From Lactobacillus kimbladii (GTDB taxonomy: Bacteria > Bacillota > Bacilli > Lactobacillales > Lactobacillaceae), in assembly GCF_000970755.1 (NCBI RefSeq), contig NZ_KQ034007.1:1395240-1459239 (forward strand): DNA of 64,000 nucleotides. Reading direction: 5' to 3'. Positions within the stretch are counted from its first letter, which is position 1; every line of letters starts with the position of its first letter. The notes below the pieces were generated by a model that saw only the letters and a program-made list of their open reading frames with translations, ran no database searches and was not told where the DNA came from. This document shows positions 1 through 9,971 of the stretch, in pieces. The position numbers and the translations under genes are program-made.

Positions 1-31
1 TACCCGTAATAGATAAAAAGTTCAATGTTCG

Positions 32-1408
32 TTAGCCCAAAACCAATTTTAAAGCCTGTGGAATGCTTGAAACTGGTATAACTTCAATGCCAGCTTTTTT
101 AAGGCTAGCACGCATATTGTGCTTCGGAATAAAAATACGTTTAAAACCAGTTTTAGCAGCTTCTTTAATCCGTGCATCTATCTGGTTGACGCGTCTTACT
201 TCGCCGGTTAAACCAACTTCACCAACAAAACAATCAGTTGGCAAAATTTCCTGATTTTTATAACTGGAAGCAATAGCCATTACGACGGCTAAATCCACTG
301 CCGGCTCGTTCAAACGGATTCCACCTGTAGCAGTTAAATAAACGTCTTGATTTTGCAACATCAAGTTGCCTCGTTTTTCTAGAACAGCCAGCAATAATCC
401 CGCCCGATTATAGTCAATGCCCGAAGTAGTTCTTTTGGCATAACCAAAAGCTGTGGGCGTAACCAAAGCCTGAATTTCTGCCAAAATAGGACGCGTTCCT
501 TCTAAAGAAACCACAATTGCAGAACCGGTAGATTTTGGTAAACGTTCATCTAAGAATACGGCTGAAGGATTAGTTACTTCTTGCAAACCTTTGTTAACCA
601 TTTCAAACATGCCGATTTCATTAGCAGCACCAAATCGGTTTTTAACAGAATGTAAAATACGGTAGGCATGGTGTTCATCACCCTCAAAATAAAGAACGGT
701 ATCTACCATGTGCTCTAGGATTTTAGGACCGGCAATCGCGCCTTCTTTTGTAACATGGCCAATAACAAAAACGGTAATAGCATCCATTTTGGCAATCTTC
801 ATTAGTTCACTAGTAACTTCTCTTACCTGTGAAGCTGATCCCGTCATTGAATCTAAGCTTGGTTCATTCATTGTCTGAATTGAGTCAATGACAACAAAAT
901 CGGGCTCTAGCTCGGAAATTTGTTGGCGAATGTCTTCCATGTCTGTTTCAGGATAAAGCATCATATCATTAGCTGGCAGTCCTAAACGGTCAGCCCGTAG
1001 CTTAATCTGATTGGCTGATTCTTCCCCCGAAACATACAGCACTTTATATTGATTTGCAAGTTCGCTCATAATTTGCAACATTAAAGTTGACTTGCCAATA
1101 CCAGGGTCGCCGCCAATCAAAACTAATGAACCTGGAACAATACCTCCGCCTAAAACTCTGTTGAGCTCTTCCATACTGGTTTGTACACGTTCTTCTTTTT
1201 CTGCCTTAACATTTTCCAATTTAACCGGTTCACTAATTCCAGTTTTCTTGATAAGCCTGCTGGGACTGCCTTTAGTTGAACGGTTTTGTACTGCTTCAGT
1301 TTCTTTTTCAAACTGATTCCAAGCGCCGCAATTGGGACAGCGCCCTAAATAACTAGCAGAAATGTAACCACAAGAACGACATTTATACTTTGTTTTTAGT
1401 TTTGCCAT
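32..1408 (-). CDS. radA: DNA repair protein RadA
   Basis: RadA is a RecA-like cytosolic ATPase that helps process branched recombination intermediates (family knowledge). The 458-residue product has the full layout: a C4 zinc finger at Cys10, Cys13, Cys24 and Cys27, a Walker A motif GGDPGIGKST near residues 99-108, the RadA-specific KNRFG motif near residue 255, and a Lon-like C-terminal domain. The length is normal. The start codon directly abuts the stop codon of dut upstream, so the two genes are almost certainly co-transcribed and perhaps translationally coupled. The ribosome site is weak (AAGGGAAG, inside the end of dut). Identity is secure. Confidence 0.97.
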   Translation of the reverse strand: MAKLKTKYKCRSCGYISASYLGRCPNCGAWNQFEKETEAVQNRSTKGSPSRLIKKTGISEPVKLENVKAEKEERVQTSMEELNRVLGGGIVPGSLVLIGGDPGIGKSTLMLQIMSELANQYKVLYVSGEESANQIKLRADRLGLPANDMMLYPETDMEDIRQQISELEPDFVVIDSIQTMNEPSLDSMTGSASQVREVTSELMKIAKMDAITVFVIGHVTKEGAIAGPKILEHMVDTVLYFEGDEHHAYRILHSVKNRFGAANEIGMFEMVNKGLQEVTNPSAVFLDERLPKSTGSAIVVSLEGTRPILAEIQALVTPTAFGYAKRTTSGIDYNRAGLLLAVLEKRGNLMLQNQDVYLTATGGIRLNEPAVDLAVVMAIASSYKNQEILPTDCFVGEVGLTGEVRRVNQIDARIKEAAKTGFKRIFIPKHNMRASLKKAGIEVIPVSSIPQALKLVLG

Positions 1409-1960
1409 TTAGCTTCCCTTCTTGTTTGTGGACCCAAAGCCATTTATTCTTTGTCTGTCAATGGGAACATCATTATCAGATTTTAAATAATGAATAAAAA
1501 TTCCCTGACCAATTCGGTCACCTTGATGAATCTGAATAGGCCTGACCCCATAGTTGATTAATTGAACAAAAATCTCGCCTTCATTAGCATCATTATTATA
1601 ATAATCAGAATCAATGACACCAACTCCATTTGGCAACGCAAGGTTTCTTTTAAAAGTATTTGATGAACGATTTGCCAGCAATAATACCTCATCCTCAGGC
1701 ATATATGCTTTCACTCCTGTGGGAATCAAGAACGGCTTAAGGACATGTTCAGCCATTTCATAATCTTGTTCGTACAATTGGTGGCCATTACGAATTAATC
1801 TAAAAATACGGACAAAATTAAGCCGCCAAATGCTGGGAATTAATACGTCCTTTGCCGCAGCTAAATCATAGCCTGCACTAGCAATCGTTTGTCTTCTTGG
1901 TAAAGTAACATTTTTATTTTGATATTTAGATACAATCTCAAAGCCCCGAATCTTTTCCAT
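1409..1960 (-). CDS. dut: dUTP diphosphatase
   Basis: Trimeric dUTPase hydrolyses dUTP to dUMP and pyrophosphate, keeping uracil out of DNA and feeding dTMP synthesis. Trimeric-family motifs are visible in order: SAGYDLAAA, NRSSN, GVGVIDSDYY, GDRIGQGIF and a C-terminal GFGSTN. At 183 residues it is the longer form common in lactobacilli and phages. A longer reading frame begins nine codons upstream, but AAAGGAG lies six bases before the ATG at 1960, so that start was chosen. Its stop touches the start of radA. Confidence 0.93.
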   Translation of the reverse strand: MEKIRGFEIVSKYQNKNVTLPRRQTIASAGYDLAAAKDVLIPSIWRLNFVRIFRLIRNGHQLYEQDYEMAEHVLKPFLIPTGVKAYMPEDEVLLLANRSSNTFKRNLALPNGVGVIDSDYYNNDANEGEIFVQLINYGVRPIQIHQGDRIGQGIFIHYLKSDNDVPIDRQRINGFGSTNKKGS

Positions 1961-2073
1961 GTTATCTCCTTTAAAACTTTTAAACACTATTTTACATTAA
2001 TTTGCAGATAATATTTGAAATCTTATATAATTTAAATACGTAAAATTTATTTTTTATTTTGAAGGGAGAATAA

Positions 2074-2388
2074 ATGTTTAATTTAGATGATCCTCACCAA
2101 TTTTTTCAAGAAGAGGATGATAATGACCAAATGATTTATAGCTGGACGATGAACAAAATTGAGCGTAAAGATGCTACAGTTTGGGTCATGAATCATCTTT
2201 TTATTAATCCCCAAAAAGATAGTAAAAAGATTTTACACGATCAAATGAAAATAGTAATGTTTATTGCTCAAAAATCTCATCTGCCTGTTTGGCCGCTTGA
2301 TCCTTTAGTTATTAACTACTTTAATGAGCATCCAGATTTTGAATCAATTTGGTATCACAAACCAAGTCCAAAAAACGGTTCTCTCTAG
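2074..2388 (+). CDS. Small GNAT-like acetyltransferase domain protein
   Basis: A 104-residue protein with ribosome site GAAGGGAG before ATG. The second half (HLFINP, then a helix, then LPVWPLDPLVINYF and FESIW) resembles the C-terminal half of short GNAT proteins of the YjdJ type, which have a conserved basic-helix region followed by a PLCPF-like strand. This resemblance is from pattern memory, not a search. The classical acetyl-CoA loop (RGxGxG) is replaced by NPQKDSKK, so acetyl-CoA binding is doubtful. It lies alone, divergent from dut and upstream of pepC. The substrate is unknown. Confidence 0.6.
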   Translation: MFNLDDPHQFFQEEDDNDQMIYSWTMNKIERKDATVWVMNHLFINPQKDSKKILHDQMKIVMFIAQKSHLPVWPLDPLVINYFNEHPDFESIWYHKPSPKNGSL

Positions 2389-2454
2389 TATTGAAAGATT
2401 AAATAGATAAAGTAAAAACAAATACTTTTTTAACAATAATTAAATTTTCAGAGA

Positions 2455-2483
2455 TAGACTACTTCAGCTGGATAAGCTAAAAT
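2455..2483 (+). promoter_or_regulatory. Candidate promoter of pepC
   Basis: A -35 box TAGACT (2455-2460) and a -10 box TAAAAT (2478-2483) are separated by 17 bases and lie 33 bases before the pepC start. The match to the sigma-A consensus is 4/6 and 5/6. Confidence 0.5.
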
Positions 2484-2516
2484 AGTATTAATTTGTTTAA
2501 GGAGGATCTATTTAAT

Positions 2517-3863
2517 ATGACAAAAGAAATTACAAGTGCAGCCATTGATGATTTCACAAAAGATTTAGCGAATCACTCTGGTATTAATATTGCCAGTCAT
2601 GCTGCCCAAGAAAATGGCATCTATAAGGCTAGTCAAAACCTGCAATCTAAGATTGATTTAACACCAACCTTTTCAGTAGAAATTGATACTGGCAAGCCTG
2701 CTGATCAAAAGCAGTCAGGTCGTTGCTGGATGTTCTCTGCATTGAATACTATGCGCCACCCAATCCAAAAGGAATATAAGATTAAGGATTTTGAATTATC
2801 ACAAAATTACACTAATTTCTGGGATAAATTTGAAAAATCAAACTTTTTCTTTGAAAATGTGATTGCCTCAGCCAAGAAACCACTCGGTGACCGTAAAGTT
2901 AGCTTCTTGTTTGCAACACCACAACAAGACGGTGGTCAATGGGACATGCTTTGTGGACTAGTAGAGAAATACGGAATCGTACCTAAGTCAGTTTATCCAG
3001 AAACAGCCAATTCCAATAATTCAAGTGCTTTAAACGATACTTTGAATACCCTTTTGCGTAAAGATGGCTTAGAATTACGCAATTTAGTTAACGCTGGCAA
3101 GTCAGAAAATGAAGTTGAGCAACGCAAGAATGACTTTTTAAACGAAGTCTTCCGCATTTTGGCTATTTCATTAGGAGTTCCGCCAAAGAAATTTGACTTT
3201 GAATATAAAGATGATGATGGTAATTATCACCGTGAATCAGGAATTACGCCTAAGGAGTTCTTGGATAAATTCGTAGGCATGAACTTGGAAGATCACGTTT
3301 CAATCATTAATTCACCTACAGATGATAAACCATATCATAAAGTTTTTTCCGTTGAGTACTTGGGTAATGTTGTTGGCGGTCGGCAAGTTCGCCATCTTAA
3401 CGTCAAAATTTCTGAAATGAAAGACCTGATTATTAAACAACTTAAAGCTGGCGAAGTTGTTTGGTTTGGTTCAAATGTTGGTAAAGATTCAGAAAGACAA
3501 CTTGGTTTGCTAGATACAGATATTTACAAGCGCGATGAGTTATTTGACGTTGATTTTTCAATGTCTAAGGCAGACATGCTTGATTCCAGTGAAAGTATGA
3601 TGGATCACGCTATGGTTATCACTGGTGTTGACTTAGTTGATGACAAGCCTACTAAATGGAAGATTGAAAACTCTTGGGGAGAAAAGCCTGGCTTTAAAGG
3701 TTACTTTGTCATGAGCGATTCCTGGTTTGACAGTTTTGTTTACCAAGCAGTTATCAACAAGAAATTCTTGCCTGATGACTTAAAGAAAGCTTTTGATGAA
3801 GGTGCTAAAGACCCAATTCAATTATTACCTTGGGATCCAATGGGAGCATTAGCATTTAAGTAA
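2517..3863 (+). CDS. pepC: Aminopeptidase C (C1B bleomycin-hydrolase family)
   Basis: PepC is a cytosolic hexameric cysteine aminopeptidase that releases N-terminal residues from peptides and is part of the lactobacillus casein-peptide breakdown set. The papain-like triad is visible: Cys70 in SGRCWMF, His364 in DHAMVI and Asn385 in ENSWG. The length of 448 residues matches characterised PepC proteins. A frame extension begins at a TTG 24 bases upstream, but AAGGAGG at 2499-2505 lies inside it and sets the ATG at 2517. It has its own candidate promoter and a strong terminator, so it is probably monocistronic. Confidence 0.97.
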   Translation: MTKEITSAAIDDFTKDLANHSGINIASHAAQENGIYKASQNLQSKIDLTPTFSVEIDTGKPADQKQSGRCWMFSALNTMRHPIQKEYKIKDFELSQNYTNFWDKFEKSNFFFENVIASAKKPLGDRKVSFLFATPQQDGGQWDMLCGLVEKYGIVPKSVYPETANSNNSSALNDTLNTLLRKDGLELRNLVNAGKSENEVEQRKNDFLNEVFRILAISLGVPPKKFDFEYKDDDGNYHRESGITPKEFLDKFVGMNLEDHVSIINSPTDDKPYHKVFSVEYLGNVVGGRQVRHLNVKISEMKDLIIKQLKAGEVVWFGSNVGKDSERQLGLLDTDIYKRDELFDVDFSMSKADMLDSSESMMDHAMVITGVDLVDDKPTKWKIENSWGEKPGFKGYFVMSDSWFDSFVYQAVINKKFLPDDLKKAFDEGAKDPIQLLPWDPMGALAFK

Positions 3864-3895
3864 GATTATTAGTTATATAAAATTAGTTAAAATAT

Positions 3896-3930
3896 AAAAC
3901 AGCATTGAGGAATTTTCTCAATGCTGTTTT
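3896..3930. terminator. Rho-independent terminator between pepC and the ABC operon
   Basis: A perfect 14-bp stem (3896-3909 with 3917-3930) and 7-base loop, ending in a T run on the plus strand. The A-rich left side could also stop transcription of the convergent ABC genes. Confidence 0.9.
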
Positions 3931-3960
3931 TATTAGTTTGAACAAATATTTAAAGCTATT

Positions 3961-4560
3961 TTATTCGTCTTGCAGTATTCCATGATGCAATATGAATCGA
4001 CGATCATATTTAAGTTCATTAATTTGATCATGGCTGGCAACTACAACGATTTTATTTTGCTGTTTTAATTTTTTCAACATGGTTACAAATAAGCTAATAC
4101 TCTCCTGATCAATTCCACGAGTTGGTTCATCTAACAAAATAATATTTTGGTTTTCCATCACAGCTTGAATAATACCAACCTTTTGTCTCATGCCAACAGA
4201 GTACTTAGCAATAGGTTCTGGATCATCTGGATCAAGCATAAAATATCTTAGTAATCCTCTGACTTCTTTTTCATTAAACCGTTTATTAAGATTAGCCAGA
4301 AAATGAAGATTGGTCATTGCCGATTCATATTCTAAAAAATCAGGATTTTCAATTAGTGCCCCAACAATATCATTTTTATCCAGCCTAATTTCACCACTGT
4401 CTGCCTCTAATAAACCGGTAATAATTTTAAAAATAGTGGACTTTCCAGAACCATTAATACCAGAGATATGAATCAGCTCTCCTGGCTTAGCTAGCAAAGA
4501 TGCGTTTTTTAAAACCAGCTTCTGACCGAAAGATTTTTTTATTTGCTTAAGCTCTAACAT
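3961..4560 (-). CDS. ABC transporter ATP-binding protein
   Basis: A 199-residue nucleotide-binding subunit. Motifs in order: Walker A GINGSGKST near residue 35, signature YSVGMRQK near residue 122, Walker B IILLDEPT near residue 142 and H-loop VVASHD near residue 177. It is the last of three genes (two membrane proteins upstream, 9-base gap), so it very likely energises them. The compact size is like subunits of ABC-2 type exporters or bacteriocin-immunity type transporters. The substrate cannot be read from sequence. Confidence 0.9.
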   Translation of the reverse strand: MLELKQIKKSFGQKLVLKNASLLAKPGELIHISGINGSGKSTIFKIITGLLEADSGEIRLDKNDIVGALIENPDFLEYESAMTNLHFLANLNKRFNEKEVRGLLRYFMLDPDDPEPIAKYSVGMRQKVGIIQAVMENQNIILLDEPTRGIDQESISLFVTMLKKLKQQNKIVVVASHDQINELKYDRRFILHHGILQDE

Positions 4561-4569
4561 TATTTCTCC

Positions 4570-5160
4570 TTAAAAGCCACCATAAATTTCATGAATAGCC
4601 CTATATAATTCGTCATACAAAGGACTATAACTAATCAAAATATTTTTCTCTATATAGTAATGGTAAATTAAATCTATAATTATGACTATTAACAATAATA
4701 AGTATGGCCTATGCCAGTTGTAGCCTCCGACTAGCAACCAAAGTAGAAGTAAAAGAACAAATACATGCAGTATTATGAGTTCAGTGCCCAAAATAGGGCT
4801 ACCAAATTTAAATAAAGGGTAACCAGTTAAAAAATACGGAACAAAAAGACCTAATACAAAAATTAAACAATAAATTGTAGCCAGTACCATTAAGTGCATG
4901 ATCATCGACCTATTCTTTTTTCGCACCGTCACAAACACGTTGATGTTACGAAAAGTAAGTACCTGCTTATAAAATAGCAAGAAGACCGTTGGCTGCAAAT
5001 ACAACGATACCAAGTGAAAATTGAGATATTCATTTGGCAATTCCATAGTTTCTGGTGAACCTGTTTTTATCAGAATAATGCTTCCTATTAATCCTATAAA
5101 AAATATGATAAAACCAATTAAAACAAGTCTGTGGGATATTCGCTTTAAACGCATAATCAT
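4570..5160 (-). CDS. Membrane protein, ABC transporter permease-like subunit
   Basis: About 196 residues with roughly five or six hydrophobic segments and no soluble domain. The frame extends to 5187, but no ribosome site precedes that ATG. The ATG at 5160 overlaps the upstream stop as ATGA and follows AGAAGG, so it was chosen. The position between another membrane protein and an ATPase suggests it is half of an exporter permease. I recognise no named family. Confidence 0.65.
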   Translation of the reverse strand: MIMRLKRISHRLVLIGFIIFFIGLIGSIILIKTGSPETMELPNEYLNFHLVSLYLQPTVFLLFYKQVLTFRNINVFVTVRKKNRSMIMHLMVLATIYCLIFVLGLFVPYFLTGYPLFKFGSPILGTELIILHVFVLLLLLWLLVGGYNWHRPYLLLLIVIIIDLIYHYYIEKNILISYSPLYDELYRAIHEIYGGF

Positions 5161-5984
5161 CCCAGCCTTCTTTTCTGCTTCTGCCATAATTTAATTAGGT
5201 AAGCCGCAAATAACAAATAAAGCAGCGCCACTACCATAAAAAGCAAATAGGAATTAATCGGCGGCAAGCGGGATCCTAACGCAAACTGACCTGGTGCAAG
5301 TACAGCAAATGGAAACCACGAATACGAGACAAAAAGCCAAAATTTACTGCCCATGGATATTAAAATTGACAATAAAGTTAGACCTAAACCCACACACGGA
5401 CCTAAAACTAAATAAATACTATTTTTTGAAACAAAAAGACCAATGCTGAAAATTAAAATAGCAAAAATACCCCAACCAACAGCAGCTAAAGTAACATACG
5501 AACATAAATCGATCAGCTGGTTAGTAGAAAAATATCCTGGTCTGGCACCAATATATAATTTTAGAGGTCTGGTTTTAAAGAAAAACGGATAATAAAATAC
5601 ACTAATCAATGCAAACTGGTAGATATTAGTTATTAAAGAAAACAGAAATCCAACAACAAAGGAGTTAATGACCCCGATTTTCAGAAATTTATGATAGCCG
5701 ACTCTTTGCTGAACAGCGCCGAACATATTATTATTTTTAAAATAGATTATGAGGCCTGTTCCAAAAGTTGGAACGAATGCCAACATCATAACTAAACTTA
5801 TGATATTTTCATTCCAGCCATTCGGCTGAATGGAAAAGAAAAGCATTACAGAAATGTCAACTGCTTTGCCGTTTGTTGGAATTAATCCTGCCCCATCTTT
5901 AGCAGCCGTTACAAATTGCCAGGTAATCAAAAGAAGATAAATAATTAAAATAATCAGAACAAATTTTTTGGTTCGGCTTAGCAT
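5157..5984 (-). CDS. Membrane protein, ABC transporter permease-like subunit
   Basis: About 275 residues with around six membrane segments, a cytoplasmic basic N-terminus and a basic C-terminal tail ending KLWQKQKRR. It is the first gene of a three-gene ABC operon and overlaps the next gene by four bases (ATGA). The frame reaches 5999, but GAGGATGG lies five bases before the ATG at 5984, which is a better start. No conserved catalytic motif is seen. Export of a peptide or lipid-like compound is only an inference from the operon shape. Confidence 0.65.
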   Translation of the reverse strand: MLSRTKKFVLIILIIYLLLITWQFVTAAKDGAGLIPTNGKAVDISVMLFFSIQPNGWNENIISLVMMLAFVPTFGTGLIIYFKNNNMFGAVQQRVGYHKFLKIGVINSFVVGFLFSLITNIYQFALISVFYYPFFFKTRPLKLYIGARPGYFSTNQLIDLCSYVTLAAVGWGIFAILIFSIGLFVSKNSIYLVLGPCVGLGLTLLSILISMGSKFWLFVSYSWFPFAVLAPGQFALGSRLPPINSYLLFMVVALLYLLFAAYLIKLWQKQKRRLG

Positions 5985-6076
5985 TTGCACCATCCTCATA
6001 ATAATATATCTTTGAATACTATATCAAGTATAACATTAATTATCAAATAAATGGTGTGCCAAAAAAAGTTACAAAA

Positions 6077-6102
6077 AATTTACCTATTTTTTATAGGAAA
6101 TT
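6077..6102 (-). terminator. Candidate terminator of galK-galT
   Basis: Read on the minus strand, an AT-rich stem of about ten pairs with one bulged base is followed by two T runs. It lies 50 bases after the galT stop. Confidence 0.5.
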
Positions 6103-6152
6103 GTCTTATTTTTACTTTTGCACATATGGATCTTTTAAACAAAATCCAAAAT

Positions 6153-7631
6153 TTAATTTAGCCCGACCTCCTTAACAAAACGCATAAAGGCTGCTTTCCC
6201 ATCAGCGGTTTGCTTGAAAACTCCTGCATCTTCTAAGACGCGAGCAAAAACAAGACCTAATTCTTTTTGCAAAATCTGATCTGCATTTTCACTAGTTATT
6301 TCATACTTGCTTTTAATTTTCTTAGACCAGTCAAGATGCACAGGTGCAATTCTGTTAGGTTGGTCAAGCAAAAACTTTTTTACCTCAAGTAATTCAGGTT
6401 TCAATCGTGGTGGAAAAATTGCTAATCCCATTACTTCAATTAAACCGATATTTTCTTTTTTAATATGCTGCACATCAGAGTGAGGATGGAAAATACCATC
6501 AGGATACTTAGCCGATGTCTGATTATCTCTGAGAACTAAATCAAGTTCATAAGTATGACCATGTAAACGAGCAATTGGAGTAATTGTATGATGGGGCGTA
6601 TTAGCAGTAAACGCCCTAACATCAACTTTTTCATCACTATAACTTTGCCAAACTGTCAAAATTTTATCTGCTAGTTTGACCAAACTTTTTTGATTTTTGC
6701 TTCTTAGCCGGATAACTGACATGGGCCACTTGACGACACCTGCTTCGACATCATCAAATCCCTTAAAATTAAGTTTTTTATAAATTGGTGCTTTTTCCAT
6801 GGGAAAGCGATGCTTGCCACCCTGATAATGTTCGTGCGCTAAAATCGAACCACCCACGATTGGCAAATCCGCATTGCTACCAACAAAATAACCCGGAAAT
6901 TTAGCCACAATCTCCAGCAAATTAGCAAAAGTCTGTTTATTGATTACCATCGGTTCATGCTTTGGCGCTAAGAAAATACAGTGTTCATTAAAATAGGCGT
7001 AAGGTGAATACTGAAAACCCCAAATTTCATTTCGCAACTGAAAACGAATGATACGGTGGTTAGTGCGCGCAGGATAATTCACATGTCCCAGGTAGCCTTC
7101 ATTTTCCATACATAACTGACACTTTGGGTATGAATTTGCTTTGGCTTGTTTGGCTGCTGCAATTTCTTTAGGATCCTTTTCCGGCTTGGAAAGATTAATT
7201 GTAATTTCTAAGTCGCCATATTTACTTGCAGCTGTAAAGTAAATATTTTTTGCAATAGCTCTAGTTTTAATATAATTACTATCTTTACCCATTTGGTAAA
7301 AATCAGCTATCGCTTTTTGTGGTGAACTCTCATAAGTTTGCCAGAAATTGCGGTTAACAACGCTTGGTCTAGGGACAATCAAATTCATTAATTGTGCATC
7401 AAGGACATCAATAGCGGAATTATTGGCTGAGCACTTCCCTGAATTTTGGGCAAACTGAATTAGCTCGTCTTTAAGATCCAGTAGATCCTTCTTACTGGTT
7501 GCTACCTTTCTTGCCTCATCACCAACAAGGGCCAAAATTCTATTTCTCAAATAAATACGATCAAGTTCTGTAAAATCGCTGTGGGCAATAACTTGCGTAA
7601 TGAAATTCTCAATTAGATTCGTTTTATCCAT
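6153..7631 (-). CDS. galT: UDP-glucose--hexose-1-phosphate uridylyltransferase, class II
   Basis: GalT transfers UMP from UDP-glucose to galactose-1-phosphate in the Leloir pathway. The 492-residue length and the motifs ([23 protein letters not shown]) are those of the Firmicutes class II enzyme rather than the shorter E. coli type. It starts 15 bases after galK with a GGAAAG ribosome site, forming a galK-galT operon. No galE or galM is in the window, so the pathway must be completed elsewhere. Confidence 0.96.
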   Translation of the reverse strand: MDKTNLIENFITQVIAHSDFTELDRIYLRNRILALVGDEARKVATSKKDLLDLKDELIQFAQNSGKCSANNSAIDVLDAQLMNLIVPRPSVVNRNFWQTYESSPQKAIADFYQMGKDSNYIKTRAIAKNIYFTAASKYGDLEITINLSKPEKDPKEIAAAKQAKANSYPKCQLCMENEGYLGHVNYPARTNHRIIRFQLRNEIWGFQYSPYAYFNEHCIFLAPKHEPMVINKQTFANLLEIVAKFPGYFVGSNADLPIVGGSILAHEHYQGGKHRFPMEKAPIYKKLNFKGFDDVEAGVVKWPMSVIRLRSKNQKSLVKLADKILTVWQSYSDEKVDVRAFTANTPHHTITPIARLHGHTYELDLVLRDNQTSAKYPDGIFHPHSDVQHIKKENIGLIEVMGLAIFPPRLKPELLEVKKFLLDQPNRIAPVHLDWSKKIKSKYEITSENADQILQKELGLVFARVLEDAGVFKQTADGKAAFMRFVKEVGLN

Positions 7632-7646
7632 CTCAACTTTCCAACA

Positions 7647-8810
7647 TCATAAAACTTTTGTACCATCAGCTGTTTCTGCAATATAAAATGAGGGCAAATA
7701 GCCTATTTGTTCTTGATAGCTATCTGCGACATTCTTTTTAAAAGCTGCAACCTTATTTTTGGCAACCAAAGCTATCGCACAGCCGCCAAAGCCGGCACCA
7801 GTCATTCTCGCACCCAAAACTCCAGGTTGCTTCCAGGCAGTATGAACCAATGTATCAAGTTCTTTACCCGTCACTTCATAGTCATATTCTAAAGAGACGT
7901 GAGAAGCATTCATTAAGTGACCAAACTCATTTAGATCACCCTTTTGCAGTGCTTTTTCAGCATTTAATGTGCGTTCATTTTCCCAGACTGCGTGACGACA
8001 GCGTTTCAGCAGGTTTTCTGTTGGCAAAAGATAGCTATGCTCATCAAAAGTTAAATTATCCAATTCACCAAGCGATTGAATTGACAGTTTCTCCTGCAAA
8101 AATTGCAGACCCTTTTCGCATTCAGCTCTGCGCTCATTATATTTTGAGTCCGCTAAAGTTCTCTTCTTGTTAGTGTTCATAATAACGATAACATTATCTT
8201 TCAAGTCAAGTGGTACCAGCTCAGACTCCACCTTTTCGGTATCAAGCAGAATGGCGTGATCTTTTTTACTCATAGCAACTGCATATTGATCCATAATGCC
8301 AGAATTGACGCCAATAAAGTCGTTTTCGGTTTTGACTCCCATTTTAACAATTTCTAACTTAGAAAAAGTTAGTTTAAACTGGTCCTGCAATAAAATACCA
8401 ATTAACATTTCTAGGGCTGCAGACGAAGATAAACCAGCACCATCAGGAATATTGCCATTAATGTAAATGTTAAGGCCATGTTCAATCTTTGCCCCATTTT
8501 CGAGCATAAAATGGAGCATTCCCTTAGCATAGTTTGCCCAGGAATCTTCTTTGGCAAACTGCAGCTGGCGCATATCAGTTTCTACTACGCCCATATCGGC
8601 AAAATTAGCAGAATAAAAGCAAAATCTAGCGTCATCACGGGGACTAGCTGCACCATAGATTCCTAAAGATATTGCGCAAGGAAACACATGACCACCATTA
8701 TAGTCAGTATGCTCACCAATTAAGTTAATTCTACCAGGCGAAAAATAACAGCCGGTTGGTTCTTGATGATAAATATTACTAAATTCTTGCTTGAGTTCTT
8801 TAATTTTCAT
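7647..8810 (-). CDS. galK: Galactokinase
   Basis: Galactokinase phosphorylates galactose at C1 using ATP, the entry step of the Leloir pathway. GHMP-kinase signatures are intact: [15 protein letters not shown] near residues 26-40, the ATP loop GAGLSSSAA near residue 125 and [12 protein letters not shown] near the C-terminus. The frame continues to 8849, but the 387-residue form from the ATG at 8810, preceded by AAGGA, matches the family length. Upstream are a candidate promoter and a catabolite-repression-like site. Confidence 0.97.
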   Translation of the reverse strand: MKIKELKQEFSNIYHQEPTGCYFSPGRINLIGEHTDYNGGHVFPCAISLGIYGAASPRDDARFCFYSANFADMGVVETDMRQLQFAKEDSWANYAKGMLHFMLENGAKIEHGLNIYINGNIPDGAGLSSSAALEMLIGILLQDQFKLTFSKLEIVKMGVKTENDFIGVNSGIMDQYAVAMSKKDHAILLDTEKVESELVPLDLKDNVIVIMNTNKKRTLADSKYNERRAECEKGLQFLQEKLSIQSLGELDNLTFDEHSYLLPTENLLKRCRHAVWENERTLNAEKALQKGDLNEFGHLMNASHVSLEYDYEVTGKELDTLVHTAWKQPGVLGARMTGAGFGGCAIALVAKNKVAAFKKNVADSYQEQIGYLPSFYIAETADGTKVL

Positions 8811-8827
8811 TTTTATCTGTTCCTTTT

Positions 8828-8841
8828 TAAAAGCGCTATCA
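8828..8841 (-). promoter_or_regulatory. Candidate CcpA-binding site (cre) of galKT
   Basis: On the minus strand TGATAGCGCTTTTA fits the cre consensus TGWNANCGNTNWCA at all but one fixed position. It lies between the promoter and the galK start, where bound CcpA would block transcription when glucose is plentiful (inference from known CcpA biology). Confidence 0.5.
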
Positions 8842-8856
8842 AAAGTCAATAAACTT

Positions 8857-8884
8857 ATTATACTTCTTTTTTTATTACCAGCAA
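8857..8884 (-). promoter_or_regulatory. Candidate promoter of galKT
   Basis: The -10 box is TATAAT (8857-8862 on the complement) and the -35 box is TTGCTG (8879-8884), with a 16-base spacer. Confidence 0.55.
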
Positions 8885-8904
8885 TGCCTGTCCAAAAAGC
8901 AAAA

Positions 8905-8941
8905 ACAAACTAAAAGAGTTTCACATCAACATGAAACTCTT
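8905..8941 (-). terminator. Terminator of the polynucleotide-kinase-like gene
   Basis: A perfect 10-bp stem (8914-8923 with 8932-8941) with an 8-base loop is followed on the minus strand by a T-rich tract, just after the stop at 8952. Confidence 0.8.
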
Positions 8942-8951
8942 CTTAAGTTTA

Positions 8952-9887
8952 TTACCAAATATGTAGCAGTCTATCGGGATGCAACTTGCATAAATTAAAT
9001 TGGTGCACATGCTGCGGACGGCTTTGCGGAAATGATTCCAAGAAATCCGCTGGATTAGCCAGACCAGTAGAGTATGACCACACACTTTTAACTTTTTTAA
9101 TCGGATCAAGCATTTCATTTCGAATCGGAAAAGCCGAAATTAAAAAATGTTTGTGATGAAACTTAAAAACAAAAAATGGCAATCGAAAGTCATTGACTAC
9201 CTCTTCTTTAGTTTTCCCAATCGTAACCACATTGCGGTAGGTGCCATACTTTTCGGTAAACAAATCGTTAAACGAAAAATAGAAATTCGAAATGTGTACA
9301 TGGGGAAAATTGTCTTCAGTCACTTGATCAGGAACTGCAATAACATGAGCAAAATGATCCAGATTGCTTTCTTTTTGTGAAAGTGCTCTGCCCAATTGAT
9401 TGGGATTTATAACGTGAGCCCATTCAGGCACATCCAGATTATCCTGGTAAGATAAAAACATTTCCCTAATCACATCAGGCTTTACCCAATCATATTGCCT
9501 GCGAACTTCGTTGCGATTTAACAAACTACGCAAGCTCTTGTGATACATTAAATCAACAACAAACAACTCATAACGATAACGTTCGACCCAGGGTTGATAA
9601 TGCTCAATATTCTCCGCAAAGATATGCGTACTATCTACAATAACCGTTTCGCCACGTTTCATTTTTTCTTCTACGAGGTAATCCACCACTTTTTCCGTTT
9701 GCTCATTTGCATAACGCGGAATTACTTGGTGTAAGCAATCGGTATCTTCTTCATAATAATAGGTTAAATTCGCCAACAACAATCTAATTTGATCACGACT
9801 AATTGCATATGGCTGTAAGTGATGACGAGCAATAAATGAAGATTTACCGGAGCCGGGTGCGCCTCGTAATAAAAATATTTTACGCAT
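8952..9887 (-). CDS. P-loop kinase of the polynucleotide-kinase type with an unknown C-terminal domain
   Basis: A 311-residue protein. The first half resembles the T4 Pnk-like 5'-hydroxyl kinase fold: Walker A GAPGSGKSS at residues 9-17, the aspartate motif VIVDSTHIF near residue 80, and an Arg-rich lid near residue 130 (NRNEVRRQ). The last 120 residues hold no motif I know; they are rich in aromatic residues and His. There is no phosphatase signature (DxDGT) and no ligase KxDG motif. RNA or DNA end repair, or a small-molecule kinase, are both possible. It is a single gene with its own terminator. Confidence 0.7.
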   Translation of the reverse strand: MRKIFLLRGAPGSGKSSFIARHHLQPYAISRDQIRLLLANLTYYYEEDTDCLHQVIPRYANEQTEKVVDYLVEEKMKRGETVIVDSTHIFAENIEHYQPWVERYRYELFVVDLMYHKSLRSLLNRNEVRRQYDWVKPDVIREMFLSYQDNLDVPEWAHVINPNQLGRALSQKESNLDHFAHVIAVPDQVTEDNFPHVHISNFYFSFNDLFTEKYGTYRNVVTIGKTKEEVVNDFRLPFFVFKFHHKHFLISAFPIRNEMLDPIKKVKSVWSYSTGLANPADFLESFPQSRPQHVHQFNLCKLHPDRLLHIW

Positions 9888-9971
9888 GCCTCTACTCCAA
9901 ACTAAGAATGTAAATTTTAAATGATATCGTAATAAATTTTAACATACATTTGTAGAAATCCTTACTATGAA

